A DNA stretch of 32,042 nucleotides from Candidatus Solibacter sp. GTDB taxonomy: Bacteria; Acidobacteriota; Terriglobia; Bryobacterales; Bryobacteraceae. The notes under the pieces were generated by a model. That model saw only the letters and a list, made by a program, of their open reading frames with translations, was not told the origin of the DNA and did not search any database. This document shows positions 8,106 through 15,284 of the stretch, in pieces (positions within the stretch are counted from its first letter, which is position 1; each line of letters begins with the position of its first letter). The position numbers and the translations under genes are program-made. Location: contig JAOAPT010000009.1 of the NCBI GenBank assembly GCA_025463045.1, positions 1 through 32,042 on the forward strand, given 5' to 3'.

Positions 8106-8430
8106 TATGCTGATTACGGAGGACTGGCAAGGGATCTTCGCTCCCGCCCTATGGTCCTGCAGGAGACCGAGAGGCCGACGGCTGCGTGAACGTGAGCTTC
8201 GTCGAAGGGAAACTTTCGTTTCCATCTCGGGCACTGCGAGTCCGGTGGATAACAAGAGGAAGACCGCCGGGCTTTGGAGCCCGCTCTAAAGGGCGCAGGC
8301 GGAGGATTGGGACAACCCGGGCGGTGTGATGACCACGCTGATCGCTTACGTGAAGAGCATTGCAACCGGGCACCAGCCGGAGGTCGGCGAGAATCGGACC
8401 GTCAAGCTCTAAACGTCCAGGACGGGCGAC
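8106..8430 (+). other. Gene-free, hairpin-rich region before rsmI; possible structured RNA
   Basis: The 499-base gap between glnA and rsmI (7950-8448) holds no recognisable protein. From about 8118 it contains successive hairpins. AGGAC 8120-8124 pairs with 8154-8158, enclosing GGGA/TCCC. CGAAGG pairs with CTTTCG across a GAAA tetraloop near 8205-8220. A perfect CGGGCT-TTGG-AGCCCG lies at 8268-8283. ACCGCC near 8263 pairs with GGCGGT near 8320, enclosing a small GGG/CCC hairpin. A weak -10-like TATGCT lies at 8106-8111, just before the first hairpin. RNase P RNA, tmRNA, 6S and SRP RNA signatures were looked for and not found. GC-rich DNA forms hairpins by chance, so this is only a candidate; strand is uncertain. 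Confidence 0.3.
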
Positions 8431-8436
8431 GCCACC

Positions 8437-8442
8437 TATACT
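8437..8442 (+). promoter_or_regulatory. -10-like TATACT six bases before the rsmI start
   Basis: TATACT is followed by CAATAC and then the ATG. Transcription would begin at or next to the A of the start codon, and no Shine-Dalgarno sequence is present. The -35 region is poor. The geometry fits a leaderless mRNA. Confidence 0.45.
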
Positions 8443-8448
8443 CAATAC

Positions 8449-9270
8449 ATGCCCGGTCTGCTCTACGTAGTCGCCACGCCCATCGGGAATCTGGAAGACA
8501 TCACCTACCGTGCAGTGCGCGTGCTTGGCGAGGCCGACCTGATCGCGTGCGAAGACACGCGCCAGACGCGCAAGCTGCTCGACCATTACAAGATTCACAA
8601 ACCGACCATCAGCTATCACGATCACAACGAGCAGGAGCGCACTGAAGACCTCACGGCGCGCCTGCTTTCCGGCGAGACGATCGCACTCGTCTCCGATGCC
8701 GGCATGCCGCTTGTCTCCGATCCCGGATATCGCCTGGTGCATGCCGCCATCGAAGCGGGAATCAGCGTGCAGCCCGTGCCCGGAGCGTCGGCGTCGCTTA
8801 CTGCGCTCGCCGCCTCGGGACTTCCCACGGACTCCTTCCACTTCGGCGGATTTCTGCCGCCCAAAACCGGGCAGCGCGCGAAGCTACTCGAAGCGCTTGC
8901 CGACGAGCACGCCACGTTGATCTTCTACGAGGCGCCGCACCGCATTCTGGAAACGCTCGAAGCGATCGAGACAGCGCTCGGACCGCGCCCTGTCGTGGTC
9001 GCGCGCGAGATCACGAAAATCCACGAGGAGTTCCTGCGCGGCACGGCCGCCGAGATCCACGCGAAGCTCGCGGCGCGCGATTCAGTCAGGGGCGAGATCA
9101 CTCTGCTCATCGGCAAGGCTCTCGAGCCCCCGCCGGACGATACGCCGATGGTAGAGGCCGTCGACGCGCTCATCCGCGACGGCGTTCCGCGCATGGACGC
9201 GATAAAGCAGGTCGCACGGCGGCGTGGACTTTCCAAGCGGGAAGTGTACGATCAGTTATTACAGAAGTGA
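8449..9270 (+). CDS. rsmI: 16S rRNA (cytidine-1402-2'-O)-methyltransferase RsmI
   Basis: RsmI uses S-adenosylmethionine to 2'-O-methylate C1402 in the decoding centre of 16S rRNA. The 273-residue protein has the family signature in order: VATPIGNLEDIT near the N-terminus, ACEDTRQTRKLL, SYHDHNE, SDAGMPLVSDPG, PVPGASA, GFLPPK, FYEAPHR and REITKIHEE. A C-terminal helical domain ends LSKREVYDQLLQK. Length and motifs match full-length enzymes of the tetrapyrrole-methylase fold. The ATG has no ribosome-binding site but lies six bases after a TATACT box. The stop is 13 bases before a serine hydrolase gene, which probably shares the transcript. Confidence 0.97.
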   Translation: MPGLLYVVATPIGNLEDITYRAVRVLGEADLIACEDTRQTRKLLDHYKIHKPTISYHDHNEQERTEDLTARLLSGETIALVSDAGMPLVSDPGYRLVHAAIEAGISVQPVPGASASLTALAASGLPTDSFHFGGFLPPKTGQRAKLLEALADEHATLIFYEAPHRILETLEAIETALGPRPVVVAREITKIHEEFLRGTAAEIHAKLAARDSVRGEITLLIGKALEPPPDDTPMVEAVDALIRDGVPRMDAIKQVARRRGLSKREVYDQLLQK

Positions 9271-9283
9271 CGGAGAGCTTTCG

Positions 9284-10483
9284 ATGCTGAATCGTTTTCG
9301 CCTGCCGGCCGTGATCCTGTTTGCGGCGGCACTGTGCCCGGCACAGGATTATGTCGAACAGGTAGTGGAGCGGGCGCGCAAGGAGTTCGACGTCCCCGGA
9401 ATCGCGGTTGCTATCGTGAAGGATGGCGACGTCGTGCTCACCAAAGGTTTCGGCATGCGCAAGATCGGCGAACCCGCGCCCGTCACCGCGCAATCGCTCT
9501 TCCGCATCGCTTCGAACACGAAAGCGTTCACCACTGCGGCGCTCGCCATGCTGGTCGACGAGCGCAAGCTGCGTTGGGACGATCCGGTGGTCCAGCACCT
9601 GCCCGGCTTCCAGATGTACGACCCGTACGTTACCCACGAGATGACGATCCGCGATCTGCTGACGCATCGCAGCGGCCTCGGACTCGGCGCGGGCGACCTG
9701 ATGTTCTTCCCGCCGAGCGATATCAGCCGCGAGGAGATCATCCGCCGCCTGCGCTTCATCAAGCCCGCCACGAGCTTTCGCAGCGCGTACGCGTACGACA
9801 ATCTGCTCTATCTGGTAGCCGGCCAGTTGGTCGCCGCGGTCAGCGGAAAAAGCTGGGACGATTTCGTGAAGGACCGCATCTTCACTCCGCTCGGTATGAG
9901 CAATACCTTCGTCAATACCGCGGCGTTGAAATCCGGTAAAGACGTGGCGATCCCGCACAATACCCTCTCCGGGAAACTCGAGGCGCTCCCGCAGGAAGAC
10001 GTGGACAACAATGCGCCGGCCGGCGCGATCGTCTCCTGCGTCGCCGACCTCGCGAAATGGATGACGCTGCAACTCGGCAACGGTACGGTCGGCAAGACGC
10101 GACTGTTCACCGCCGCGCACTCCCGCGAAATGTGGTCGGGACAGACGATCTTGCCGATCAGCGAACCGCCGAAAGATGCGCCCGCCGCGTTCGCCACGAC
10201 CCAGCCCAGCTTCCACCAGTACGGCCTCGGCTGGGATCTCAGCGACTATCGCGGCAAGAAGCTCGTCGGCCACGGCGGCATGCTCTCCGGGTACGTTTCG
10301 CGCACGGCGCTCATTCCCGAACTGAAGCTGGGGATCGTCGTTCTGACCAATCAGGAGGCGACCGGTGCGCACAACGCGATCGTCAATACGGTGCTCGATC
10401 ACTACATCGGCGCGCCGGACACCGATTGGGTGACCGCCTATGGCGAACGCACGAAAAAGGCGATGGCAGAGTCCGTAGTCTAG
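9284..10483 (+). CDS. Secreted beta-lactamase-family serine hydrolase, ended early by an amber codon
   Basis: The 399-residue protein begins with a signal peptide (MLNRFRLPAV, hydrophobic core, cleavage near PAQD). It carries the class C beta-lactamase/esterase/D-alanyl-peptidase motifs: SxxK as Ser77-Asn-Thr-Lys80, YxN as Tyr171-Asp-Asn173, and HGG at 330-332. It therefore looks catalytically complete and periplasmic or exported; the substrate is unknown. The ATG at 9284 is preceded by GGAGAG. The frame stops at a TAG (10481-10483) after AMAESVV, and the same frame stays open for another 369 bases. That continuation encodes the C-terminal DUF3471-like domain normally fused to such hydrolases. 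The gene thus looks interrupted, unless the TAG is read through or is a sequencing error. Confidence 0.88.
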   Translation: MLNRFRLPAVILFAAALCPAQDYVEQVVERARKEFDVPGIAVAIVKDGDVVLTKGFGMRKIGEPAPVTAQSLFRIASNTKAFTTAALAMLVDERKLRWDDPVVQHLPGFQMYDPYVTHEMTIRDLLTHRSGLGLGAGDLMFFPPSDISREEIIRRLRFIKPATSFRSAYAYDNLLYLVAGQLVAAVSGKSWDDFVKDRIFTPLGMSNTFVNTAALKSGKDVAIPHNTLSGKLEALPQEDVDNNAPAGAIVSCVADLAKWMTLQLGNGTVGKTRLFTAAHSREMWSGQTILPISEPPKDAPAAFATTQPSFHQYGLGWDLSDYRGKKLVGHGGMLSGYVSRTALIPELKLGIVVLTNQEATGAHNAIVNTVLDHYIGAPDTDWVTAYGERTKKAMAESVV

Positions 10484-10852
10484 TTGAAGAAGGCCGGGGG
10501 CAAGCGCAATCCGAACACCCGCCCAGCGCTACCTCTTACCGCGTATGCAGGTCGCTACCGCGACGCCTGGTACGGCGACATTCGTATCGAAGAGCACGGC
10601 GGCAAGCTCTCCATCGACTTCACGCAGTCGCCCGACCTCGCCGGCTATCTCGAACACGGGCAGTACGCCACGTTCGTCGCGCGCTGGAAGAATCGCACGC
10701 TGGACGCCGACGCGTATGTGACTTTCACGCTCAAGCCCGACGGCACGATCGACGAAGTTCGCATGGCGGCCGTCTCACCGCTCACAGATTTCAGCTTCGA
10801 TTTCCAGGACCTGCTCTTTCATCCGGTGCCGATCAACATAAAACCAATGTGA
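10484..10852 (+). pseudogene. Detached C-terminal domain of the serine hydrolase (DUF3471-like)
   Basis: This region continues the hydrolase frame directly after its TAG and ends at TGA. It opens with a TTG codon that has no good ribosome-binding site. The 122 residues include PALPLTAYAGRYRD, WYGDIRIEEHGGKLSIDF, a HGQYATFVARW segment and a final SFDFQDLLFHPVPI. This is the pattern of the small beta-rich domain that follows the catalytic domain in many acidobacterial serine hydrolases. It has no signal peptide of its own, so as a separate product it would stay in the cytoplasm. It is best regarded as the severed tail of the upstream gene. Confidence 0.7.
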
Positions 10853-10865
10853 GTGTAGGTGAAAC

Positions 10866-10881
10866 GGACCCTAAAGGGTCT
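10866..10881 (+). promoter_or_regulatory. Small hairpin just before the GTG start of the propeller gene
   Basis: GACCC-TAAA-GGGTC forms a 5-bp stem seven bases before the GTG at 10888. It has no T-run, so it is more likely a translation-level element or the 3' end of the previous message than a terminator. Only the weak AGAG separates it from the start. Confidence 0.25.
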
Positions 10882-10887
10882 TAGAGT

Positions 10888-13800
10888 GTGAACCTCTCGT
10901 CCGCACTCCTAATTTCGGGTTTCCTGGCTGTCACAGCATCCGCTTCGAACAGCGTGTCGAAGCAATTCACCGTCGCCTCGTTCGGCGACTCCGGTCAAAA
11001 CTCGATTCAGGCGATCGCCACCAGTTCACGCGGCGATATTTACATTGCCGGCACCACGACCTCCTTCGACATCTCCGTCAAAAACGCTGCCCAGCCCGCG
11101 TTCGGCGAAGCGCGCATCATGCGAACCACCGATCTCGGCGTCACCTGGACGCGCGTCGGTGCACCTCCGGCAAACGTCATTGCCGTCGTGGCCGACCCCG
11201 TTACCCCGCAAATCCTCTTCGCCGGCGGCGATAAGGGCATCTACAAGAGCGTCGATTCGGGCGCGACCTGGAAGTTGGTCCATCCCTTCAATTCCATCTA
11301 CCAATTCACCGGCGCGCTCGTCATCGACCCTGCGAACCATCTCCGCCTGGCAACGGTCGAGCCCTTCACCGGCATCGTGACCCGCAGCCTCGATGGCGGC
11401 GACACCTGGACCACAGGCGGACAACCCTGCTCCCAATCGTTCTGCCAGGGTGGGCTAGTCGCCGACCCAGCGGGCTCCGGCGCCCTCATCGTCGGCTCCT
11501 TCGCCGGCCTCTATCTCTCGCGCGATTGGGGACTCACGTTCCAGCCGCTCAATCCGCCGGGCTTCGGCTCGCCTTCCATTGCGGCCTTCGCGCCCTCGAA
11601 GCGCGGGTGGATCTACGCCGGCACGTCCGCCGGAGTCAGCGGCAGCCTCGCGATGACCACCGATTTCGGCGCTACGTGGACCGCGAAGTCCTCCCCGCCG
11701 AACACCTTCTCGATGATCCTCAATCTCGCCGTCGATCCCGATGACGCGAACGCGCTCGTTGCCGGCACGCCCGACTCCCTCTACCGAAGTACGGATGGCG
11801 CCGCCACATGGGTTCGCGAGGCCTCGTCCGGAGGCCCGTTCCTTACGCAGACCCATGCGCCGTTCGTGATTCTTCCCCACCGTTGCGCCCCGGCCGGAGG
11901 ACTCTTCGCCCAGGGCAGCGCGGCCGCCGGAAGCTACAGCGTCGCCTACAGTCCGGACTACGGCGCCACCTGGACGACGCCGCAACTCACCGGCCTGACC
12001 AGCGTCGCGGCCGGCGCCGACTGCGCGGTCTTCATCACGCGGACCGCTTCCTCGGACGCCTTCGTGGCCAAGGTGGCGCCTGACGGAACGGTCCTGTGGG
12101 CGACCTACCTCGGCGGCTCCGATCAGGATGTCCCCGTAGCCCTCGCGGTGGATAACCAGGACAACGTGTACATCGCCGGCACCACCACGTCGCCCGACTT
12201 TCCTTCGACCGTGCCGCGCATCGGCGTCTCCGGACAAAGCGCCGCGTTCGTTTCCAAACTCTCGCCGGCCGGCGCGCTGATGTATTCCGCCATCGTCAGC
12301 GGGGAAGCGCGCAACAGTGCTACCGCCCTCGCGGTTGACGCCGACCGCAATGCCTACGTCGGAGGCGGGACAAATTCCTTCCAATTCCCCCTAACACCCG
12401 GCACCCTTCCGGTGACCCTCGCCCCGGGATCGTACACGGGTTTTCTCGTCAAATTATCTTCCGATGCCTCGCTCGTCTACGCCACCTACCTGGGCGGTTC
12501 GTACACCTACCCTGGCGCGATCCTGGTAGATGCGGGCGGCCAGGCGATTGTCGCCGGCACGGGCCTGCCGGTCGCGGACGATCCGTTTTCCAATTTCGCC
12601 GCCTTCGTCCTGCGGCTGGATCGCGGCGCATCTCAGGTGAGCGCGGTGGCCTACCTCCCGGGGATGGGCACACCGACCTCGCTCGTCGCCGACGATCAGG
12701 GCAATCTCTTCATCGCCGGCCGGGCCGACCGCGGCGCGGATTTCGTGACGCCCGGCGCGTACGTCGCGCCCCAACCGCTGGCGAACTGTCCCGCCAAATT
12801 CTTTGTGGGTTATAACGCCTACGTCAGCAAGCTGGCGGCAACCGGTTGGAAGCCGGTGTACAGCGCGCTCCTGCGCTCGAGTTGCGGCGTGCAAACCGGA
12901 CCCATCGCGGTCGATAAGACCGGCGCCGTCGTATTGGCGATCTCCGCCGCCGGCGGACTACCGTTGCGCAATCCACTGGTCGCAGGGCCGTCCTGCGGCA
13001 CGAATACCAGCGCCGTCGTCCGCCTCAATCCAAGCGGTTCCGCGCTCGAATTCGCCACATATCTCGACGCGTGCGGCGTACCCGGCATCGCGCTCGCCGG
13101 CGCCAACTCGCTCTACGCGGGGGTCTCGCCGCAAATCTCCGCCCACCTCGCCGCGCTACTGCACATCAACACTGCCAGCACCTCGACCGTCGCCCTCGAT
13201 GGCATCGCGAACGCATTCAGCGGCGACTCCACCGCCATCGTGGTGGGCGGACTCTACTCGCTCACCGGGTCCGGCTTTCAAGCGCCGGAAATCGATCTCG
13301 GCCTCAATCCCGCTGGCGACCTGCCTCTCACTCTCGGCGGCATCGAGGTCCGCTTCGACGGCGTCCCCGCACCGATTCTCCGCACCGGCGCGGGCAAGGT
13401 GATCGTCGTCCCGCCCTTGCCGCCGCCCTTGGGATGGCGTACCCGCGCCGTCCCCGGCTTCTCCGCGGTGCAACTCATCGCCCACGGAGTCGCGTCGAAC
13501 GTTGTCTGGATGCCGGTCGTCGATTCCCTCCCCGGCCTGCTGACCGCTTCCTTTCTCGATCCACAGCTTCCGGCCGGTTCCGACGCCTACGCGCGGAATC
13601 AGGATGGCACGGTGAATGACGCCGCTCACCCCGCGCCCGCGGGCTCCACGCTCACGCTCTATGTCACCGGAATGGGGCCCGCCGCGCCTCCCCTTCCGCC
13701 CGGCTCGATCGCGCACTCCCCGGGTACGTCTCCCGTCACCCCGGTCTACGGATCGTGGAAACGCTTCACGCCCTCCGGCCAGCCCGTGCCGGAGACAGTC

Positions 13801-13986
13801 TTCACGCTGCCGGGCTATCTGGCGGCGGTCTACCAGATGCCGGTCGTCGTGCCTTCAGCGGATTCTCTCGGCGGCGTGCCCGACGCCAACGGCGTCCGGC
13901 ACCTTGTCATGGCGTTGCAGTTCTTCATCGCCGCATCGTCGTCGATTCCGCCCGTCTCGAATCTGGTCGGCGTGTACGTGAAATAG
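10888..13986 (+). CDS. Secreted double beta-propeller protein with Asp-box and SBBP repeats and Solibacter C-terminal domain
   Basis: The 1032-residue protein starts at a GTG with a signal peptide (MNLSSALLIS to about residue 20). Residues about 38-75 look like the first half of an SBBP blade (GDIYIAGTTTSFD then NAAQPAFG). Seven Asp-box motifs of the form SxDxGxTW follow between about 80 and 363, as in sialidase or sortilin propellers. After them the SBBP pattern resumes with SSDAFVAKVAPDG (about 389), ATYLGGSDQD (about 404), a second ATYLGGS (about 531) and ATYLDACG (about 722). From about 765 the C-terminus matches the TIGR03437 Solibacter domain (GGIEVRFDGVPAP, YVTGMGPAAPP). The likely role is extracellular or surface binding; no catalytic site was recognised. 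It ends four bases before the convergent reductase gene. Confidence 0.85.
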   Translation: MNLSSALLISGFLAVTASASNSVSKQFTVASFGDSGQNSIQAIATSSRGDIYIAGTTTSFDISVKNAAQPAFGEARIMRTTDLGVTWTRVGAPPANVIAVVADPVTPQILFAGGDKGIYKSVDSGATWKLVHPFNSIYQFTGALVIDPANHLRLATVEPFTGIVTRSLDGGDTWTTGGQPCSQSFCQGGLVADPAGSGALIVGSFAGLYLSRDWGLTFQPLNPPGFGSPSIAAFAPSKRGWIYAGTSAGVSGSLAMTTDFGATWTAKSSPPNTFSMILNLAVDPDDANALVAGTPDSLYRSTDGAATWVREASSGGPFLTQTHAPFVILPHRCAPAGGLFAQGSAAAGSYSVAYSPDYGATWTTPQLTGLTSVAAGADCAVFITRTASSDAFVAKVAPDGTVLWATYLGGSDQDVPVALAVDNQDNVYIAGTTTSPDFPSTVPRIGVSGQSAAFVSKLSPAGALMYSAIVSGEARNSATALAVDADRNAYVGGGTNSFQFPLTPGTLPVTLAPGSYTGFLVKLSSDASLVYATYLGGSYTYPGAILVDAGGQAIVAGTGLPVADDPFSNFAAFVLRLDRGASQVSAVAYLPGMGTPTSLVADDQGNLFIAGRADRGADFVTPGAYVAPQPLANCPAKFFVGYNAYVSKLAATGWKPVYSALLRSSCGVQTGPIAVDKTGAVVLAISAAGGLPLRNPLVAGPSCGTNTSAVVRLNPSGSALEFATYLDACGVPGIALAGANSLYAGVSPQISAHLAALLHINTASTSTVALDGIANAFSGDSTAIVVGGLYSLTGSGFQAPEIDLGLNPAGDLPLTLGGIEVRFDGVPAPILRTGAGKVIVVPPLPPPLGWRTRAVPGFSAVQLIAHGVASNVVWMPVVDSLPGLLTASFLDPQLPAGSDAYARNQDGTVNDAAHPAPAGSTLTLYVTGMGPAAPPLPPGSIAHSPGTSPVTPVYGSWKRFTPSGQPVPETVFTLPGYLAAVYQMPVVVPSADSLGGVPDANGVRHLVMALQFFIAASSSIPPVSNLVGVYVK

Positions 13987-13990
13987 GCGT

Positions 13991-14854
13991 TTACCCGCGC
14001 ACGCTGGCGGCCGGGATCTTGCGCAGCAGGTCTTCCATTTCGGCGCGGCTTTCGCTGCCGATCGTGATCGCGTCCAGGCAATCCTGCGCCATCGCGAACT
14101 GCAGCGCCTCGTCGGCCTTGGTGCGCAGATCGCCCTGCGCCAGGATCTTCATTCCGATGACGCCCTTGCCGGCCTGCTTCATCTGCTTCAGCACGCTCAC
14201 GACAGTCGCCGGATCGGCATCCATGTGCAGCCCCGCGGGATTGAGGCGCGCGAGTTGCACTTCCACCCACGGTTCGGCGGCGGAGGTCTTCAGCGCTTGC
14301 AGGGTGTGGCAGGAGATGCCGTGCGAGCGGATGATCCCCCGGTCCTGCGCCTCCGTGATCACGTCCATACAGGGACGCATGCGCACGTTCCAATCGGCCG
14401 CCTGCTGATTGTGCAGCAGCAGGATGTCGATCGTGTCGACGCCAATCTCACGCCGGTACCGGTCGATATCCGCCTTCACCGCGGCGGCGGTCGTCGAGTT
14501 GGTCTTGGTGAGGATCACGACCTTGTCACGCGGCACCGTCTTCAGCGCCTCGCGAATATACGTGTGGCTGCCATACTGATCGGCCGAATCCCAGAAGTTG
14601 ATTCCTTGATCGTACGCAGCGCGGAAAAGTTCCGATACGCCGTGATACCCGAGTTTTCGCGTCTGGTTGGAACTGCCGTTGCTGCCGCTGGTACCGGTGC
14701 CCATCGCCATCCGGCTGAGTTCGATCTTTCGCGGCCCGAGTACGATGCGGTCCGTCGCGTTTTTCGGCTTGGCAGCCGCAAAAAGATGGTGCGGAAAGTT
14801 GCGCATCGAGACGACGCCCGCGGCGCCCGCGCGAAGGAAATTTCGACGGTTCAT
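13991..14854 (-). CDS. Tat-exported aldo/keto reductase
   Basis: The 287-residue protein begins with a twin-arginine signal (NRRNFLRAG) and a hydrophobic stretch. The aldo/keto reductase barrel follows, with the catalytic tetrad visible as Asp89 (WDSAD), Tyr94 (QYGS), Lys117 (LTKTN) and His148 (LLLHNQ). It is shorter than typical enzymes (about 320), mainly near the C-terminus. Export through Tat implies folding with bound NADPH before transport. The substrate is unknown. The ATG at 14852-14854 is preceded by GGAGG at a good distance, whereas the longer upstream frame has no support. It is divergent from padR, 82 bases away, and its promoter overlaps the padR promoter region. Confidence 0.87.
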   Translation of the reverse strand: MNRRNFLRAGAAGVVSMRNFPHHLFAAAKPKNATDRIVLGPRKIELSRMAMGTGTSGSNGSSNQTRKLGYHGVSELFRAAYDQGINFWDSADQYGSHTYIREALKTVPRDKVVILTKTNSTTAAAVKADIDRYRREIGVDTIDILLLHNQQAADWNVRMRPCMDVITEAQDRGIIRSHGISCHTLQALKTSAAEPWVEVQLARLNPAGLHMDADPATVVSVLKQMKQAGKGVIGMKILAQGDLRTKADEALQFAMAQDCLDAITIGSESRAEMEDLLRKIPAASVRG

Positions 14855-14877
14855 AGACAGCCTCCAGCTTGTTTGGA

Positions 14878-14883
14878 AGTATA
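14878..14883 (-). promoter_or_regulatory. Likely -10 element for the aldo/keto reductase
   Basis: On the minus strand TATACT lies 23 bases upstream of the ATG. This leaves a leader of about 17 bases containing GGAGG. The matching -35 would overlap the padR -35 and is a poor match. Confidence 0.45.
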
Positions 14884-14899
14884 TCATCAGGCCTTCCTG

Positions 14900-14928
14900 T
14901 TGACATCCAAAAGGAACAGCGGTATTCT
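14900..14928 (+). promoter_or_regulatory. padR promoter (TTGACA, 17 bp, TATTCT) with possible PadR operator
   Basis: A perfect -35 hexamer TTGACA (14900-14905) is followed by exactly 17 bases and TATTCT (14923-14928). The ATG begins eight bases after the -10, so transcription should start within a few bases of, or at, the start codon. An inverted repeat CTGTT (14897-14901) and AACAG (14915-14919) brackets the -35 and could be an autoregulatory PadR site (inference). Confidence 0.75.
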
Positions 14929-14936
14929 CCTTTAGA

Positions 14937-15275
14937 ATGTCTACACGAGACATCAATATCCTGCAAGGCACGCTCGACCTGATGGTCCTCCGCACCCTGC
15001 AAACTATGGGTCCGCAGCATGGCTTCGGGCTCGCGAAACGAATTCAGACCATCTCCGGCGGCGCGCTCGATCTCAACCAGGGAAGTCTTTACCCCGCGCT
15101 CCTCCGTCTCGAACATCGCGGCTGGATTTCCTCCCGCTGGGGCGTGAGCGACGCCAATCGCAAAGCGAAATTCTACGAGATCACCCGCGCCGGCCGGCGC
15201 CAGATGGAACACGAGACCGAGGACTGGGAGCGCACCGTGGAAATCATGGCCCGCTTCCTGCGTCCCGCCGAATAG
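14937..15275 (+). CDS. PadR-family transcriptional regulator
   Basis: The 112-residue protein is a PadR winged-helix repressor of the short PadR-s1 type. It starts LQGTLDLMVLRTLQ, contains GFGLAKRI and the recognition region LNQGSLYPALLRLEHRGWI, then a wing with AKFYEITRAGRRQM and a C-terminal helix for dimerisation. Such regulators are regularly paired with ADOP permeases in Acidobacteriota and probably repress the pair in response to a small effector. The ADOP gene follows after nine bases with AGGAG overlapping the padR stop, so the two form an operon. The gene has no Shine-Dalgarno sequence of its own. Confidence 0.93.
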   Translation: MSTRDINILQGTLDLMVLRTLQTMGPQHGFGLAKRIQTISGGALDLNQGSLYPALLRLEHRGWISSRWGVSDANRKAKFYEITRAGRRQMEHETEDWERTVEIMARFLRPAE

Positions 15276-15284
15276 GAGCCCACT

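Noticed and set aside
8100-8448. Identity of the structured region as RNase P RNA, tmRNA, 6S RNA or SRP RNA
   Set aside because: A short match to the RNase P pattern (GAGGAAG near a GGGCT) was seen near 8255-8272, but the conserved ACAGAA end and other core segments are missing on both strands. No tmRNA, 6S or SRP core was found.
10484-10852. Independent gene for the DUF3471-like domain
   Set aside because: It continues the hydrolase frame directly after TAG, has a TTG start without a ribosome-binding site and no signal peptide; a severed tail explains it better.
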